DNA from: Sphingomonas sp.
Lineage (GTDB): Bacteria > Pseudomonadota > Alphaproteobacteria > Sphingomonadales > Sphingomonadaceae
Assembly (NCBI RefSeq): GCF_004799495.1
Contig: NZ_SSMY01000011.1
Coordinates: 372,001 to 436,000, forward strand
Direction of reading: 5' to 3'
Length of the DNA: 64,000 bases
Of the stretch, positions 1 through 11,191 are shown piece after piece. Both the position numbers and the translations under genes were made by a program. Below the pieces are notes generated by a model, which did not search any database, was not told where the DNA came from, and saw only the letters and a list, made by a program, of their open reading frames with translations. Position 1 is the first letter of the stretch. Every line of letters begins with the position of its first letter.

Positions 1-241
1 TGTCGAACCGGATCACCGTGCCGTCGGCGCGGCGAATGTCCTTGCGGGTGCGCACGATGACCGCGCGATGCACGTCACCCTTCTTCACGCGGCCGCGCGG
101 CTGCGCTTCCTTGATGCTGACGACGATGATGTCGCCGACGCCGGCCGTGCGGCGCTTCGAGCCGCCCAGCACCTTGATGCACTGCACCCGCTTCGCGCCG
201 CTATTGTCAGCGACGTCGAGATTGGATTGCATCTGGATCAT
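1..241 (-). CDS. rplN: 50S ribosomal protein L14, 3' end cut off by the window edge
   Basis: L14 is a large-subunit ribosomal protein that binds 23S rRNA at the interface with the 30S subunit. The protein starts [17 protein letters not shown], the family's classical N-terminus, and runs on through [17 protein letters not shown]. Only the first 80 codons of the usual about 122 are present, because the gene runs off the left edge. It follows rpsQ by 68 bases in the S10-spc order on the minus strand, so it should belong to the same transcript. Confidence 0.97.
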   Translation of the reverse strand, partial: MIQMQSNLDVADNSGAKRVQCIKVLGGSKRRTAGVGDIIVVSIKEAQPRGRVKKGDVHRAVIVRTRKDIRRADGTVIRFD

Positions 242-309
242 CGATCCGCTTCCTTCTCTCTTGGCCTACCGGGACATCCGCCCGGGGGTTCCGCTAAAAC
301 CAGTGACGC

Positions 310-582
310 TTACGCGTCGACGTCAACTCGCTCGGGCGTCGCGTGGGTGTTGACCCGCTCGATCACCTTCCAGGTCTTCAGCTTGGACATCGGCGCGGTC
401 TCTTCGATCCGCACGGTCTCGCCCTGCTTGTATTCATTGCCCTCGTCATGGGCGTGGTACTTCTTCGAACGGCGGATGATCTTGCCGTAGAGCGCGTGCT
501 TGACCTTGCGCTCCACGTTCACGACCACCGTCTTGTCGCCCTTGTCCGAGACAATCTGCCCGGTCAGCACGCGCTTCGGCAT
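310..582 (-). CDS. rpsQ: 30S ribosomal protein S17
   Basis: S17 is a primary 16S rRNA binding protein of the 30S body. The 90-residue product has the OB-fold core with the stretch [31 protein letters not shown], shortened here to its key parts KTVVVNVER and KKYHAHDE, the S17 signature. Length is normal, with a short acidic C-terminal tail. It begins at an ATG 10 bases after the rpmC stop, the standard rpmC-rpsQ-rplN order. Confidence 0.97.
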   Translation of the reverse strand: MPKRVLTGQIVSDKGDKTVVVNVERKVKHALYGKIIRRSKKYHAHDEGNEYKQGETVRIEETAPMSKLKTWKVIERVNTHATPERVDVDA

Positions 583-592
583 GTCCTATTCC

Positions 593-823
593 TTACTTCG
601 CGGCCGCGGACGCTTTCGCGCGCGCGGACTGCTGGGTCTTGATACGGGCGATGTCGCGACGGACCTCGCGCACGCGGCTCGGCTTCTCGAGCTGGCTGGT
701 CGCCGCCTGGAAGCGCAGGTTGAACGCCTCGCGCTTCAGCTCGGCCAGGCTCTCGTTCAGCTGGTCGTCGCTCTGGCCGGCGACGTCTAGCTTGCTCGAC
801 GACTTGGTTTCTTTCTTCGCCAT
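593..823 (-). CDS. rpmC: 50S ribosomal protein L29
   Basis: L29 lies at the exit of the peptide tunnel, next to L23. The start was set at the ATG at 823 ([11 protein letters not shown]) rather than an upstream in-frame codon, because it is preceded by a GGAGG-type ribosome binding site and directly follows the rplP stop (825). The 76-residue product has the helical hairpin core with the family motif LNLRF-like 'FNLRFQAAT' and '[10 protein letters not shown]'. The Ala/Lys-rich C-terminus is slightly longer than in E. coli L29. Confidence 0.96.
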   Translation of the reverse strand: MAKKETKSSSKLDVAGQSDDQLNESLAELKREAFNLRFQAATSQLEKPSRVREVRRDIARIKTQQSARAKASAAAK

Positions 824-824
824 C

Positions 825-1259
825 TTATTCGCCTCCGAGGTGCGACGTGTCACCCAGACGCGCCACGACCTTGACCTTGATCGGCAGCTTCATCGCCGCG
901 CGGCTGAACGCTTCCGCCGCGAGCGGGCCGGGCACGCCGTCCAGCTCGAACAGGATGCGGCCGGGCTTGACGCGAGCGGCCCAATATTCCGGCGCGCCCT
1001 TGCCCTTGCCCATGCGGACTTCGGCCGGCTTCGACGTCACCGGCACGTCCGGGAACACGCGGATCCACAACCGCCCCTGGCGCTTGATGTGACGCGTGAT
1101 CGCGCGGCGAGCCGCCTCGATCTGGCGCGCGGTGATCCGCTCCGGCTCCAGCGCCTTCAGCCCGTACGAGCCGAAGTTGAGCGTGGCGCCGCCCTTGGCA
1201 TCGCCGTGAATGCGACCCTTGAACTGCTTGCGGTGCGCGAACTTTTTCGGTTGCAGCAT
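825..1259 (-). CDS. rplP: 50S ribosomal protein L16
   Basis: L16 helps form the A-site tRNA pocket of the 50S subunit. The 144-residue product starts [16 protein letters not shown] and carries '[17 protein letters not shown]', which matches the family core. Length is typical. The ATG lies 11 bases after the rpsC stop, and the stop is followed at once by rpmC, as in other bacteria. Confidence 0.97.
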   Translation of the reverse strand: MLQPKKFAHRKQFKGRIHGDAKGGATLNFGSYGLKALEPERITARQIEAARRAITRHIKRQGRLWIRVFPDVPVTSKPAEVRMGKGKGAPEYWAARVKPGRILFELDGVPGPLAAEAFSRAAMKLPIKVKVVARLGDTSHLGGE

Positions 1260-1270
1260 CTCTTATATCC

Positions 1271-1978
1271 TTAGCGACGATCGTCGCGCGCGGGGCGCAC
1301 GCCGGAGGTCTGGGCCTCCATCATCAACTTTTCCTGCGCGAGCGGGTCGTGGCCGAGGATCTCGCCCTTGAACACCCACACCTTGACGCCGCAGACACCG
1401 TAAGCGGTGTGCGCCTGCGCCTCGGCGTAATCGAGGTGCGCGCGCAGCGTGTGCAGCGGCACGCGGCCCTCGCGATAGCTCTCGGTCCGCGCGATCTCGG
1501 CACCGCCGAGGCGGCCGCCGCACATCACCTTGATGCCGTCGGCGCCCAGGCGCATCGCCGACTGCACCGCGCGCTTCATGGCGCGGCGGAACGCGATGCG
1601 GCGCTCGAGCTGATCGGCGATACCCTGCGCGACGAGCTTGGCGTCGATCTCGGGCTTGCGGATCTCGACGATGTTCAGCGACACGTCGGACGAGGTCATC
1701 GAGCCGATCTTCTTGCGAAGCTTCTCGATGTCGGTGCCCTTCTTCCCGATGATCACGCCGGGGCGCGCGGCATAGATCGACACGCGGCACAGCTTGGCCG
1801 GGCGCTCGATCACCACCTTCGAGATCGCGGCCTGGGGCAGCGTGTCGAGGATGTACTTGCGGATCTTCAGATCCTCGAGAAGCAGCCGGCCATAGTCCGC
1901 CCCTTCCGCGAACCAGCGGCTGTCCCAGGTACGGTTGATCTGCAGGCGCAGGCCGATCGGATTGCTCTTGTGACCCAT
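1271..1978 (-). CDS. rpsC: 30S ribosomal protein S3
   Basis: S3 forms part of the mRNA entry channel of the 30S head. The 235-residue product starts [20 protein letters not shown] and contains the KH RNA-binding loop [15 protein letters not shown]. The S3 C-terminal domain ([10 protein letters not shown]) follows. Length is normal. Its ATG overlaps the rplV stop by one base (1978), a sign of tight translational coupling. Confidence 0.97.
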   Translation of the reverse strand: MGHKSNPIGLRLQINRTWDSRWFAEGADYGRLLLEDLKIRKYILDTLPQAAISKVVIERPAKLCRVSIYAARPGVIIGKKGTDIEKLRKKIGSMTSSDVSLNIVEIRKPEIDAKLVAQGIADQLERRIAFRRAMKRAVQSAMRLGADGIKVMCGGRLGGAEIARTESYREGRVPLHTLRAHLDYAEAQAHTAYGVCGVKVWVFKGEILGHDPLAQEKLMMEAQTSGVRPARDDRR

Positions 1979-2355
1979 TATGCTTCTTCCTGCTCGCGCA
2001 CGACGATGCGCAGACGTGAGAACGGCTTCAGGATGCGGGTGGACTTGCCACGGCCGCGGGTCGCGAAGCGCTTCATCGTGATCGACTTGCCGACCGAAGC
2101 CTCGGCGACGACGAGCGCGTCGACGTCGAGGTTGTGGTTGTTTTCCGCGTTGGCGATCGCCGACGCGAGAACCTTGCGCGCGTCGACCGCCATGCCCTTC
2201 TTCGAAAACTGAAGAATGTTCATCGCGTCGCCGGCCTTGCGGCCACGGATCAGCGCCGCAACCAGGTTCAGCTTCTGCGCCGAACCGCGGATCTGCGTGC
2301 CGACCGACAAGGCTTCCTTGTCGCCGACCTTGCGGGGGGATTTAGGCTTGGACAT
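1978..2355 (-). CDS. rplV: 50S ribosomal protein L22
   Basis: L22 binds 23S rRNA and lines the nascent peptide tunnel with its beta hairpin. The 125-residue product contains '[18 protein letters not shown]' and the tunnel-hairpin region '[19 protein letters not shown]'. Length is typical for the family. It starts one base after the rpsS stop and its own stop overlaps the rpsC start. Confidence 0.96.
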   Translation of the reverse strand: MSKPKSPRKVGDKEALSVGTQIRGSAQKLNLVAALIRGRKAGDAMNILQFSKKGMAVDARKVLASAIANAENNHNLDVDALVVAEASVGKSITMKRFATRGRGKSTRILKPFSRLRIVVREQEEA

Positions 2356-2356
2356 T

Positions 2357-2632
2357 TTAACGCTTGCCCTTCTTGTCGGCGGCGTGGCCCGGGAAATACC
2401 GGGTCGGCGCGAACTCGCCGAGCTTCATGCCGACCATGTCCTCGTTCACCGACACCGGCACGAACTTGCGGCCGTTGTAGACGCTGAAGGTCAGGCCGAC
2501 GAAGTCGGGCAGGATGGTCGAGCGGCGCGACCAGGTCTTGATTGGCGCGCGCGCGTTGGTTTCCTGCGCGGTCTGCGCCTTCTTGAGCAGGCTCAGTTCG
2601 ACGAACGGGCCCTTCCAGATCGAGCGAGCCAT
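2357..2632 (-). CDS. rpsS: 30S ribosomal protein S19
   Basis: S19 is a 30S head protein that pairs with S13. The start is the ATG at 2632 ([20 protein letters not shown]); a longer in-frame reading would run into rplB and has no family support. The 91-residue length is normal, with the conserved '[10 protein letters not shown]' and '[18 protein letters not shown]'. The rplB stop and this ATG share one base (TAATG). Confidence 0.97.
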   Translation of the reverse strand: MARSIWKGPFVELSLLKKAQTAQETNARAPIKTWSRRSTILPDFVGLTFSVYNGRKFVPVSVNEDMVGMKLGEFAPTRYFPGHAADKKGKR

Positions 2633-3480
2633 TACTTCTTCCTCGCGTGACGGCTGCGGATGATCATCTTGTCCGTCGCCTTGTTGTGACGGGTGCGCGC
2701 ACCCTTGGTCGGCTTGCCCCACGGGGTGACCGGATGACGGCCGCCCGAGGTCCGGCCTTCACCACCGCCGTGCGGGTGGTCGACCGGGTTCTTAGCGACG
2801 CCGCGAGTCAGCGGGCGGATGCCCTTCCAGCGGTTGCGGCCGGCCTTGCCCAGATTGGTGTTCTGGTTGTCGGGGTTCGACACCGCACCGACCGTCGCCA
2901 TGCAGTTCGAGTGGATGTAGCGCTGCTCGCCCGAATTGAGGCGAACGATCACCATCCCGCGGTCACGGCCGACGACCTGCACATAGGTGCCCGCCGAGCG
3001 CGCGATCTGACCGCCCTTGCCCGGCTTCATCTCGACGTTGTGGACGATCGTGCCGACCGGCATCGAGCCCAGTTCCATCGCGTTGCCAGGCTTCACGTCG
3101 GTCTTCTTGCCCGCGACGATCTTGTCGCCGACGCCGAGGCGTTGCGGCGCGATGATATACGCCAGCCGATCCTTGCCGTCCTCGCCCGCGCCGTAGTTCA
3201 CGAGCGCGATGAAGGCGGTGCGGTTCGGGTCATACTCGATCCGCTCGACCGTGCCGTCGACGTCCCACAAGCGGCGCTTGAAGTCGACGATGCGATACTT
3301 CTGCTTGTGACCGCCGGCGATCCCGCGCGACGTCACATGGCCCTTGTTGTTGCGGCCGCCGGTCTTCTGCTTGCCCTCGGTCAGCGCCTTGACGGGGCGT
3401 CCCTTGAACAGGCCCGACCGGTCGATCAGGATCAAGCCGCGGCGCGCCGGGCTCGTCGGGTTATAATGCTTGAGTGCCAT
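2632..3480 (-). CDS. rplB: 50S ribosomal protein L2
   Basis: L2 is a primary 23S rRNA protein needed for subunit joining and peptidyl transfer. The true start is the ATG at 3480 ([15 protein letters not shown]), which overlaps the rplW stop by one base. The 282-residue product ends with the strongly conserved '[20 protein letters not shown]', which holds the functional histidine. Length is typical. Confidence 0.98.
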   Translation of the reverse strand: MALKHYNPTSPARRGLILIDRSGLFKGRPVKALTEGKQKTGGRNNKGHVTSRGIAGGHKQKYRIVDFKRRLWDVDGTVERIEYDPNRTAFIALVNYGAGEDGKDRLAYIIAPQRLGVGDKIVAGKKTDVKPGNAMELGSMPVGTIVHNVEMKPGKGGQIARSAGTYVQVVGRDRGMVIVRLNSGEQRYIHSNCMATVGAVSNPDNQNTNLGKAGRNRWKGIRPLTRGVAKNPVDHPHGGGEGRTSGGRHPVTPWGKPTKGARTRHNKATDKMIIRSRHARKK

Positions 3481-3803
3481 TACGCGCTGACCCCTTGCGT
3501 CACGTCGATGGACTGACCGTCCTTCAGCGTGACGATCGCCTTCTTGATGTCCGAGCGCGTGTAGTCGGCGCCCTTCCACTTCTTGGTCTTGCCCTTCTGG
3601 ACGATCGTGTTGACGCCCGTGACGCTGACGTTGAACAGCGCCTCGACCGCGGCCTTGATCTCGGGCTTGGTCGCGTCGCGCGCGACCTTGAACACCACCG
3701 CATTCTGTTCCGACATCATCGTCGACTTCTCGGTGATGTGCGGGGCGACGATCACGTCGTAGTGACGGATGTCGACCGCGCCTTTGCTGGGCTTCTTAGC
3801 CAT
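3480..3803 (-). CDS. rplW: 50S ribosomal protein L23
   Basis: L23 sits at the tunnel exit and is the docking site for trigger factor and SRP. The 107-residue product has the family start region '[19 protein letters not shown]' and '[20 protein letters not shown]'. Its ATG overlaps the rplD stop by one base, and its stop overlaps the rplB start, so four genes here are chained by one-base overlaps. Confidence 0.96.
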   Translation of the reverse strand: MAKKPSKGAVDIRHYDVIVAPHITEKSTMMSEQNAVVFKVARDATKPEIKAAVEALFNVSVTGVNTIVQKGKTKKWKGADYTRSDIKKAIVTLKDGQSIDVTQGVSA

Positions 3804-4447
3804 TAGTTAGTCCCTCCCGGAAGGGCGAAACGCGCCTCCAGCTTCTCGACCGCGGCGCGCGTCAGCACCAGCGTATCAGCCTTTAGGATATCGTAGACGT
3901 TCGCGCCGGCGGCCGGGAGCACGTTGACGTGACCCAGATTGCCCGCGGCGAGCGCGAAGCTGTTCTCGACGGCGTCGCCGTCGATCACCAGCGCCGACTT
4001 GCCGAAGCCGAGCTTGGCCAGGTCGCCCTTGAGCGTCTTGGTCTTGCTGTCCTTGACCGCCAGACTGTCCATCACGAACAGCGAACCGGCCTTGGCGTGG
4101 CTCGACAGCGCCATCTTCAGGCCCAGCGCGCGAATCTTCTTGTTCAGCGACGGGTTGAAGTCGCGGACACGGGCGCCGTGCGCCTTGCCGCCGCCGACGA
4201 ACACCGGGGCACGGCGATCGCCGTGACGCGCCGTGCCGCCGCCCTTCTGGCGGCCGAACTTCTTGCCCGAGCGCGCAACGTCGGCGCGCTCGCGCGTGCC
4301 GCGTGCGGTCGCGCGACGCTTTTCGAGCTGCCACGTGACGACGCGGTGCAGGATGTCGGCGCGCGGATCGAGGCCGAAGACCTCGTCGTTGAGCTCGACG
4401 TCCGCCGCTTTCGCCTTGGCGTCGAAGGAGGAAACCTTGACCTTCAC
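3803..4447 (-). CDS. rplD: 50S ribosomal protein L4
   Basis: L4 binds 23S rRNA domain I and extends a loop into the peptide tunnel; in enterobacteria it also represses the S10 operon, which is not shown here. The 214-residue product contains '[20 protein letters not shown]', the conserved tunnel loop. The start is a GTG (4447) with an AGGAGG-like site inside the end of rplC. The rplC stop lies only two bases away. Confidence 0.96.
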   Translation of the reverse strand: MKVKVSSFDAKAKAADVELNDEVFGLDPRADILHRVVTWQLEKRRATARGTRERADVARSGKKFGRQKGGGTARHGDRRAPVFVGGGKAHGARVRDFNPSLNKKIRALGLKMALSSHAKAGSLFVMDSLAVKDSKTKTLKGDLAKLGFGKSALVIDGDAVENSFALAAGNLGHVNVLPAAGANVYDILKADTLVLTRAAVEKLEARFALPGGTN

Positions 4448-4449
4448 GT

Positions 4450-5313
4450 TCAGCCCTCCTGGCCGGAATTGTCGGTGTCGCCGCCGTTGTCGGTGGCATC
4501 GATCTCTGCGTCGGTCGCACCAGCCGCATCGGCGGCCTCGACGGCGGCATTGACCTCGTCATCGCCCGGCAGCGCGGGGATTTCGTGGACCGCGGCCTCG
4601 TCGATCTCGATCCCGACATGCGGCTCGGCATCGTCGTTGGCGCTGCGCAGGCCGGCCGGGTACGGCGCGTCCTTGTGCGCGGGCACCTTGACCGCGTCCT
4701 TGACGAACAGCCAGCCGCCCTTCGAGCCGGGCACCGAGCCCTTCACGAAGATCAGGCCGCGCGCGACGTCGGTCGCGACGATCTCTAGGTTCTGCTGGGT
4801 GCGATACTTGTCGCCCATCTGGCCGGCCATCTTCTTGTTCTTGAAGACCTTGCCCGGATCCTGGCGCTGACCGGTCGAACCGAGCGAGCGGTGCGAGACC
4901 GAAACGCCGTGCGACGCGCGCAGACCACCGAAGCCCCAGCGCTTCATGCCGCCGGCAAAGCCCTTGCCCTGCGTCTTGCCCTGGATGTCGACGATCTGGC
5001 CGGCGACGAAGTGCGCGGCCGACAATTCGGCGCCGACATCGAGGAGGTTGTCCTCGGTGACGCGGAATTCGTGGACGATCGCCTTGGGCTCGACCTCGGC
5101 CTTGCCGTACGCGCCGCGCTGCGGCTTGGCGACGTTCTTTGCCTTGGCGCTGCCCGCGCCCAATGCGACGGCGGTGTAGCCGTCACGATCCTGTTCGCGA
5201 CGGGAAACGACCTGCAAGCCTTCGAGGCTCAGGACGGTGACGGGCACGTGGCGGCCGTCGTCCTGAAACAGGCGGGTCATCCCCAACTTCTTCGCGATCA
5301 CGCCGGTACGCAT
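4450..5313 (-). CDS. rplC: 50S ribosomal protein L3 with long acidic C-terminal tail
   Basis: L3 is an early-assembly 23S rRNA protein near the peptidyl transferase centre. The protein starts [16 protein letters not shown] and carries the family core '[15 protein letters not shown]' and '[19 protein letters not shown]'. At 287 residues it is about 75 longer than E. coli L3. The excess is a C-terminal tail from about residue 220 rich in Asp, Glu and Ala (for example [20 protein letters not shown]). Such a tail is unusual for a protein that binds RNA. It is seen directly in one open frame, so a frameshift is not needed to explain it. Confidence 0.96.
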   Translation of the reverse strand: MRTGVIAKKLGMTRLFQDDGRHVPVTVLSLEGLQVVSRREQDRDGYTAVALGAGSAKAKNVAKPQRGAYGKAEVEPKAIVHEFRVTEDNLLDVGAELSAAHFVAGQIVDIQGKTQGKGFAGGMKRWGFGGLRASHGVSVSHRSLGSTGQRQDPGKVFKNKKMAGQMGDKYRTQQNLEIVATDVARGLIFVKGSVPGSKGGWLFVKDAVKVPAHKDAPYPAGLRSANDDAEPHVGIEIDEAAVHEIPALPGDDEVNAAVEAADAAGATDAEIDATDNGGDTDNSGQEG

Positions 5314-5370
5314 GATCCATACTCCTCACAGAGGCACCCAGCGGAATTGCTCGGGTGCGTGCCGGGCACT

Positions 5371-5393
5371 CATCGAAGTAATACTTCGATGGG
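5371..5393 (-). promoter_or_regulatory. hairpin in the rpsJ-rplC gap, twin of the one at 10507-10531
   Basis: The 242-base gap between rpsJ and rplC holds no gene. It contains the inverted repeat CATCGAAGT / ACTTCGATG (5371-5379 and 5383-5391) with a 3-base loop. Read on the transcribed strand it is CCCATCGAAGTATTACTTCGATG, shortened as CCCATCRAAGTA-N-TACTTYGATG. Nearly the same core occurs before rpsG. No T-run follows, so it is not a classical terminator; it may be an RNA processing or regulatory structure or a DNA operator. Confidence 0.5.
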
Positions 5394-5555
5394 ACCCGTC
5401 AGCCCGGAAATGCGAAGCGAGCCCCCGTCCCGGGCTGGTTGTCCGTAGCCAAAGCTATGAACGTGACGGGAGACGCTGCCTGATCCGAAGATCAGCGGTA
5501 TCTCTATGTGTCAGCGACCAGCAGGACCTAGGGTCGACCGCCGGTGCGCAGGCCC

Positions 5556-5864
5556 TTAGGCCAGCTTGATCTCGACGTCAACGCCCGCGGCGAGGTCGAG
5601 CTTCATCAGCGCGTCGACCGTCTGCGGGGTCGGCTGAACGATGTCCAGCATGCGCTTGTAGGTGCGAACCTCGAACTGCTCGCGCGACTTCTTGTCGATG
5701 TGCGGGCCGCGGTTCACGGTGAACTTCTCGATGCGCGTCGGCAACGGGATGGGACCACGGATCATCGCGCCGGTGCGGCGCGCGGTGTCGGCGATGTCGC
5801 CGGTCGCCTGATCGAGCACGCGATGGTCGAACGCCTTCAGGCGAATGCGGATATTGCTGTCCAT
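5556..5864 (-). CDS. rpsJ: 30S ribosomal protein S10
   Basis: S10 is a 30S head protein and, as NusE, a transcription antitermination factor. The start is the ATG at 5864 ([18 protein letters not shown]); four more in-frame codons upstream lack family support. The 102-residue length is exact for the family, with '[19 protein letters not shown]'. It is the first gene of the S10-spc operon and has its own candidate promoter at 5948-5976. Confidence 0.97.
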   Translation of the reverse strand: MDSNIRIRLKAFDHRVLDQATGDIADTARRTGAMIRGPIPLPTRIEKFTVNRGPHIDKKSREQFEVRTYKRMLDIVQPTPQTVDALMKLDLAAGVDVEIKLA

Positions 5865-5947
5865 GGTTCCTGCCAATGCGAAAGAGCGGGGCAGCTAACC
5901 CTTGAAGGGGGCCACCTCTTGCTGGTTCAAACTCAAACTGAAGGCGC

Positions 5948-5976
5948 GCCCCTACACAGGGTGGCGCTCGGGATCA
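5948..5976 (-). promoter_or_regulatory. candidate sigma70 promoter of the S10 operon
   Basis: On the minus strand TTGATC (5976-5971) and TAGGGG (5953-5948) are 17 bases apart, about 85 bases before rpsJ. The -10 box is weak, but the str promoter here also has a GG-ending -10 (TATAGG). An own promoter is expected because a terminator (6495-6526) and an oppositely oriented gene separate rpsJ from tuf. Confidence 0.4.
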
Positions 5977-6066
5977 ACCCCCGTTCGTCGCATCACGCGT
6001 GAAAAAGAAGTTGCGACTTATCTGGAACTCTGCGAATTAGCTGAATCTCAGCATAGGAGATTCGAA

Positions 6067-6471
6067 ATGATGCGCAATGTCTCAATTTCAATCGACGTTT
6101 TTCACGCAATCTGGGCGGCGCGAGAGCAAGGCGAGAATGACGAAGATGCCATACTTCGTCGCCTCCTAAAGGTCGCGGGAGGTGCATCAATTCCCGCGCA
6201 GGGAATCTTGCAGCAAGGCCGCAGCTGGACCGACAAGCGTTATGGCGTGGAGTTCCCACACGGCTTTGAGATTTATCGGCGCTATCTTGGGCGAGACTTT
6301 CGAGCCGTTGTGATGGATGGACGGTGGACCCTCAATGGCCGAGAAATTGACGTAAAGAGCATCAACGAACTGAGCCAGGCTGCCGGCACCAAGACGGAGA
6401 ACGGTTGGGTTAACTGGCGCTATCGCTCAGCAGATGGAACCGAGCGGAAAATTGCCGAACTCCGGAACTAG
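6067..6471 (+). CDS. putative DNA-binding protein with RAMA-like C-terminal domain
   Basis: The function is not known. The ATG at 6067 follows an AGGAGA ribosome binding site at 6055-6060; a longer reading upstream would overlap the S10 promoter region. The 134-residue product has an N-terminal segment (VSISIDVFHAIWAAREQG then DEDAILRRLLKVAG) that resembles the small strand-helix-helix domain of SeqA and related RHH-like proteins. The C-terminal half (FPHGFEIYRRYLGRDFRAVV, then NGWVNWRYRS) resembles the RAMA/DUF2924-like domain found next to restriction-modification proteins. It sits alone on the plus strand between tuf and rpsJ, where these two operons usually join. It ends before the shared terminator at 6495-6526. 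Codon use is less GC-biased than its neighbours, which suggests a later arrival. Confidence 0.75.
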   Translation: MMRNVSISIDVFHAIWAAREQGENDEDAILRRLLKVAGGASIPAQGILQQGRSWTDKRYGVEFPHGFEIYRRYLGRDFRAVVMDGRWTLNGREIDVKSINELSQAAGTKTENGWVNWRYRSADGTERKIAELRN

Positions 6472-6494
6472 TCGACAGCAAGGCCCCAAACGCC

Positions 6495-6526
6495 AAAAAG
6501 CCCGGCCTCTTGCGAGGCCGGGCTTT
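6495..6526. terminator. bidirectional Rho-independent terminator after tuf
   Basis: A 13-bp perfect stem AAAGCCCGGCCTC / GAGGCCGGGCTTT (6497-6509 and 6514-6526) with a TTGC loop. On the minus strand it is followed by five T residues, so it ends the str operon after tuf (stop at 6551). On the plus strand it can also end the small gene at 6067-6471. Confidence 0.9.
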
Positions 6527-6550
6527 CCGCTCAGTCCCTAGGAACCAATC

Positions 6551-7747
6551 TTACTTGGTGATGCCCGAGACGATGCCCGAGCCGACCGTGCGGCCACCCT
6601 CGCGGATGGTGAAACGCTGGCCGACGTCCATGGCGATCGGCGCGATCAGCTTCACGCCCAGCGCGACGTTGTCGCCCGGCATGACCATCTCGGTGCCGGC
6701 CGGCAGTTCGACGGTGCCGGTCACGTCGGTGGTGCGGAAGTAGAACTGCGGACGATAGTTCGCGAAGAACGGCGTGTGACGGCCGCCTTCGTCCTTCGAC
6801 AGGACGTACACTTCCGACGCGAAGTCGGTGTGCGGCGTGATCGAGCCCGGCTTGGCCAGAACCTGGCCACGCTCGACCTCTTCACGGCCGACGCCGCGGA
6901 TCAGCGCGCCGATGTTGTCGCCGGCCTGGCCCTGATCGAGCAGCTTGCGGAACATTTCGACGCCCGTGACGGTGGTCTTGCGGACTTCCGGCTGGATGCC
7001 GACGATCTCGACTTCCTCGCCGACCTTGACCACGCCGGTCTCGACGCGGCCGGTGACGACGGTGCCGCGGCCCGAGATCGAGAACACGTCTTCGATCGGC
7101 ATCATGAACGGCTTGTCGAGCGGACGCTCGGGCTGCGGCAGATATTCGTCGACCGCGTTCATCAGCGCCATAACGGCATCCTTGCCGAGCTTGTCGTCCG
7201 AGCCCGAGAGCGCGGCGGTGGCCGAGCCCTGGATGATCGGAATATCGTCGCCCGGGAAGTCGTACGAGCTCAGCAGCTCGCGGATTTCCAGCTCGACCAG
7301 CTCGAGGATTTCGGCGTCGTCGACCAGGTCGACCTTGTTCATGAACACGACCATCGCCGGCACGCCGACCTGACGCGCGAGCAGGATGTGCTCGCGGGTC
7401 TGCGGCATCGGACCGTCGGTCGCCGACACGACCAGGATCGCGCCGTCCATCTGCGCGGCGCCGGTGATCATGTTCTTCACATAGTCGGCGTGGCCCGGGC
7501 AATCGACGTGCGCATAGTGGCGCTTCTCGGTCTCATACTCGACGTGCGCGGTCGAGATCGTGATGCCGCGCTCGCGCTCTTCCGGCGCCTTGTCGATGTT
7601 GGCGAAGTCGACCGCCGCGTTACCGGCGACGTTTTCCGCCAGCACCTTGGTGATCGCCGCAGTCAGCGACGTCTTGCCATGGTCGACGTGACCGATGGTG
7701 CCGATGTTCATGTGCGGCTTGTTCCGCTCGAATTTTGCCTTCGCCAT
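6551..7747 (-). CDS. tuf: translation elongation factor Tu
   Basis: EF-Tu is the GTPase that delivers aminoacyl-tRNA to the ribosome. The start is the ATG at 7747 ([20 protein letters not shown]) after an AGGTAGG site. The G motifs are all present: GHVDHGKT (P-loop), DCPGHADY (with the catalytic His) and NKVD. Domains II and III follow with '[21 protein letters not shown]' shortened here to [11 protein letters not shown]. The product is 398 residues, a normal length. It is the last gene of the str operon, 82 bases after fusA. Confidence 0.98.
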   Translation of the reverse strand: MAKAKFERNKPHMNIGTIGHVDHGKTSLTAAITKVLAENVAGNAAVDFANIDKAPEERERGITISTAHVEYETEKRHYAHVDCPGHADYVKNMITGAAQMDGAILVVSATDGPMPQTREHILLARQVGVPAMVVFMNKVDLVDDAEILELVELEIRELLSSYDFPGDDIPIIQGSATAALSGSDDKLGKDAVMALMNAVDEYLPQPERPLDKPFMMPIEDVFSISGRGTVVTGRVETGVVKVGEEVEIVGIQPEVRKTTVTGVEMFRKLLDQGQAGDNIGALIRGVGREEVERGQVLAKPGSITPHTDFASEVYVLSKDEGGRHTPFFANYRPQFYFRTTDVTGTVELPAGTEMVMPGDNVALGVKLIAPIAMDVGQRFTIREGGRTVGSGIVSGITK

Positions 7748-7829
7748 TTTTCCTACCTCTATGGAAAATCGTTTCGTGGGCCCGCCAGGGGAACCGCGCG
7801 AAGGCGGCCCCATAGCGGGTGTTTTTGAG

Positions 7830-9923
<2,094 letters not shown>

Positions 9924-9946
9924 GACGTGCTTCCTTGGAAAATGTC

Positions 9947-9970
9947 GGGAGCCGGCGATGACCGGCTCCC
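9947..9970 (-). other. hairpin in the rpsG-fusA gap
   Basis: A perfect 9-bp stem GGGAGCCGG / CCGGCTCCC (9947-9955 and 9962-9970) lies in the 66-base gap between rpsG and fusA. There is no T-run on the transcribed strand, so it is more likely an attenuating or RNA-processing hairpin than a full terminator. Confidence 0.5.
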
Positions 9971-9989
9971 AGTTATGTAGGTAAGAAAA

Positions 9990-10460
9990 TTACCAGCGGT
10001 AGTGCGAGAAAGCGCGGTTGGCTTCGGCCATGCGGTGCGTGTCCTCGCGCTTCTTCACCGCGTTGCCGCGGTTGTTCGACGCGTCGAGCAACTCGCCCGA
10101 CAGGCGCGCCGACATCGTGTTCTCGGAGCGCGCGCGCGCGGCCGAGATCAGCCAGCGGATCGCCAGCGCCTGGGCGCGCTCGGGGCGCACTTCGACCGGC
10201 ACCTGGTACGTCGCACCGCCGACGCGGCGCGAACGGACTTCGATGCCCGGCTTGATGTTGTTGAGTGCGTCATGGAACACGCCGAGCGGATCCTTCTTGG
10301 CGCGCGCCTCGACGGTTTCCATCGCCGAATAGACGATGCCTTCCGCGACGGACTTCTTGCCGTCCAGCATGACGCTGTTCATGAACTTCGACAGAACCTC
10401 ATCCCCGAACTTGGGATCAGGCAGGATTTCCCGCTTTTCGGGACGGCGGCGACGAGCCAT
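9990..10460 (-). CDS. rpsG: 30S ribosomal protein S7
   Basis: S7 is the primary assembly protein of the 30S head and contacts the E-site tRNA. The 156-residue product starts [20 protein letters not shown] and has '[20 protein letters not shown]' and 'NRAFSHYRW', both family marks. Length is standard. It follows rpsL after a 99-base gap that holds the conserved hairpin at 10507-10531. Confidence 0.97.
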   Translation of the reverse strand: MARRRRPEKREILPDPKFGDEVLSKFMNSVMLDGKKSVAEGIVYSAMETVEARAKKDPLGVFHDALNNIKPGIEVRSRRVGGATYQVPVEVRPERAQALAIRWLISAARARSENTMSARLSGELLDASNNRGNAVKKREDTHRMAEANRAFSHYRW

Positions 10461-10506
10461 TTCAAAATTCCTTGTTGTGCTTCAGCGGGTCCGGAACCTG
10501 TGGGAA

Positions 10507-10531
10507 CCCATCAAAGTACTACTTTGATGGG
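10507..10531 (-). promoter_or_regulatory. perfect 11-bp hairpin in the rpsL-rpsG gap, twin of 5371-5393
   Basis: CCCATCAAAGT (10507-10517) and ACTTTGATGGG (10521-10531) form a perfect 11-bp stem around a 3-base loop. The core CATCRAAGTA-N-TACTTYGATG is shared with the hairpin before rplC. Both lie in the leader of the next ribosomal gene and neither has a T-run. Confidence 0.55.
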
Positions 10532-10559
10532 AGCCCTGTCCGGGGCTTACTCTGGCTGA

Positions 10560-10931
10560 TTATTTCGGACGCTTGGCGCCGTACTTCGAACGGCTCTGCT
10601 TGCGGTCCTTGACGCCCTGCGTATCGAGCACGCCGCGCAGGACATGATAGCGAACGCCGGGAAGGTCGCGCACACGGCCGCCGCGGATCAGGACCACCGA
10701 GTGCTCCTGCAGGTTGTGGCCCTCGCCTGGAATGTAGCTGATGACTTCGCGCTGGTTGGTCAGGCGGACCTTGGCCACCTTGCGCAGCGCCGAGTTCGGC
10801 TTCTTCGGGGTCGTGGTGTAGACGCGGGTGCAGACGCCGCGCTTCTGCGGGTTCTGTTCCATCGCAGGGACCTTCGACTTGGCCTTCTGCGGGTCGCGGC
10901 CCTTGCGGACCAGCTGGTTGATCGTTGGCAT
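10560..10931 (-). CDS. rpsL: 30S ribosomal protein S12
   Basis: S12 is the decoding-site protein of the 30S subunit and the usual site of streptomycin-resistance mutations. The start is the ATG at 10931 ([12 protein letters not shown]), not the longer in-frame reading. The 123-residue product has '[20 protein letters not shown]' and '[14 protein letters not shown]'. The lysines usually linked to streptomycin response (KKPNSALRK and the VKDRKQ region) are wild type as far as can be seen. It is the first gene of the str operon, with a leader of about 160 bases. Confidence 0.98.
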   Translation of the reverse strand: MPTINQLVRKGRDPQKAKSKVPAMEQNPQKRGVCTRVYTTTPKKPNSALRKVAKVRLTNQREVISYIPGEGHNLQEHSVVLIRGGRVRDLPGVRYHVLRGVLDTQGVKDRKQSRSKYGAKRPK

Positions 10932-11099
10932 GAAGCCCTTCACCTTTGTGTTACCCGAAAATCGGGCGGTTACTTTGCCGGGAGCCTTTGGAAAAAACGA
11001 AAAGGGTCGTTGGGCGCCTCTCGGCACATCCCATGACCCGCGTCTTCCGGCAGCGTTCAGCTCTCCCCACGTGGCAAAACTGCCGGTGGAGCGGGCGCG

Positions 11100-11128
11100 C
11101 CTATAGACGGGGAGTCGGAACTGGTCAA
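11100..11128 (-). promoter_or_regulatory. sigma70 promoter of the str operon
   Basis: On the minus strand TTGACC (11128-11123) and TATAGG (11105-11100) are separated by exactly 17 bases. It lies about 170 bases before rpsL and points into the str operon. Among the sites seen in this window it is the closest to the sigma70 consensus. Confidence 0.8.
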
Positions 11129-11191
11129 CCGGCCCAAGCGCGCAATCCCGGCTTTACGCGGCGCTAACCCGGCCTGCTGTATCACGGCGCG

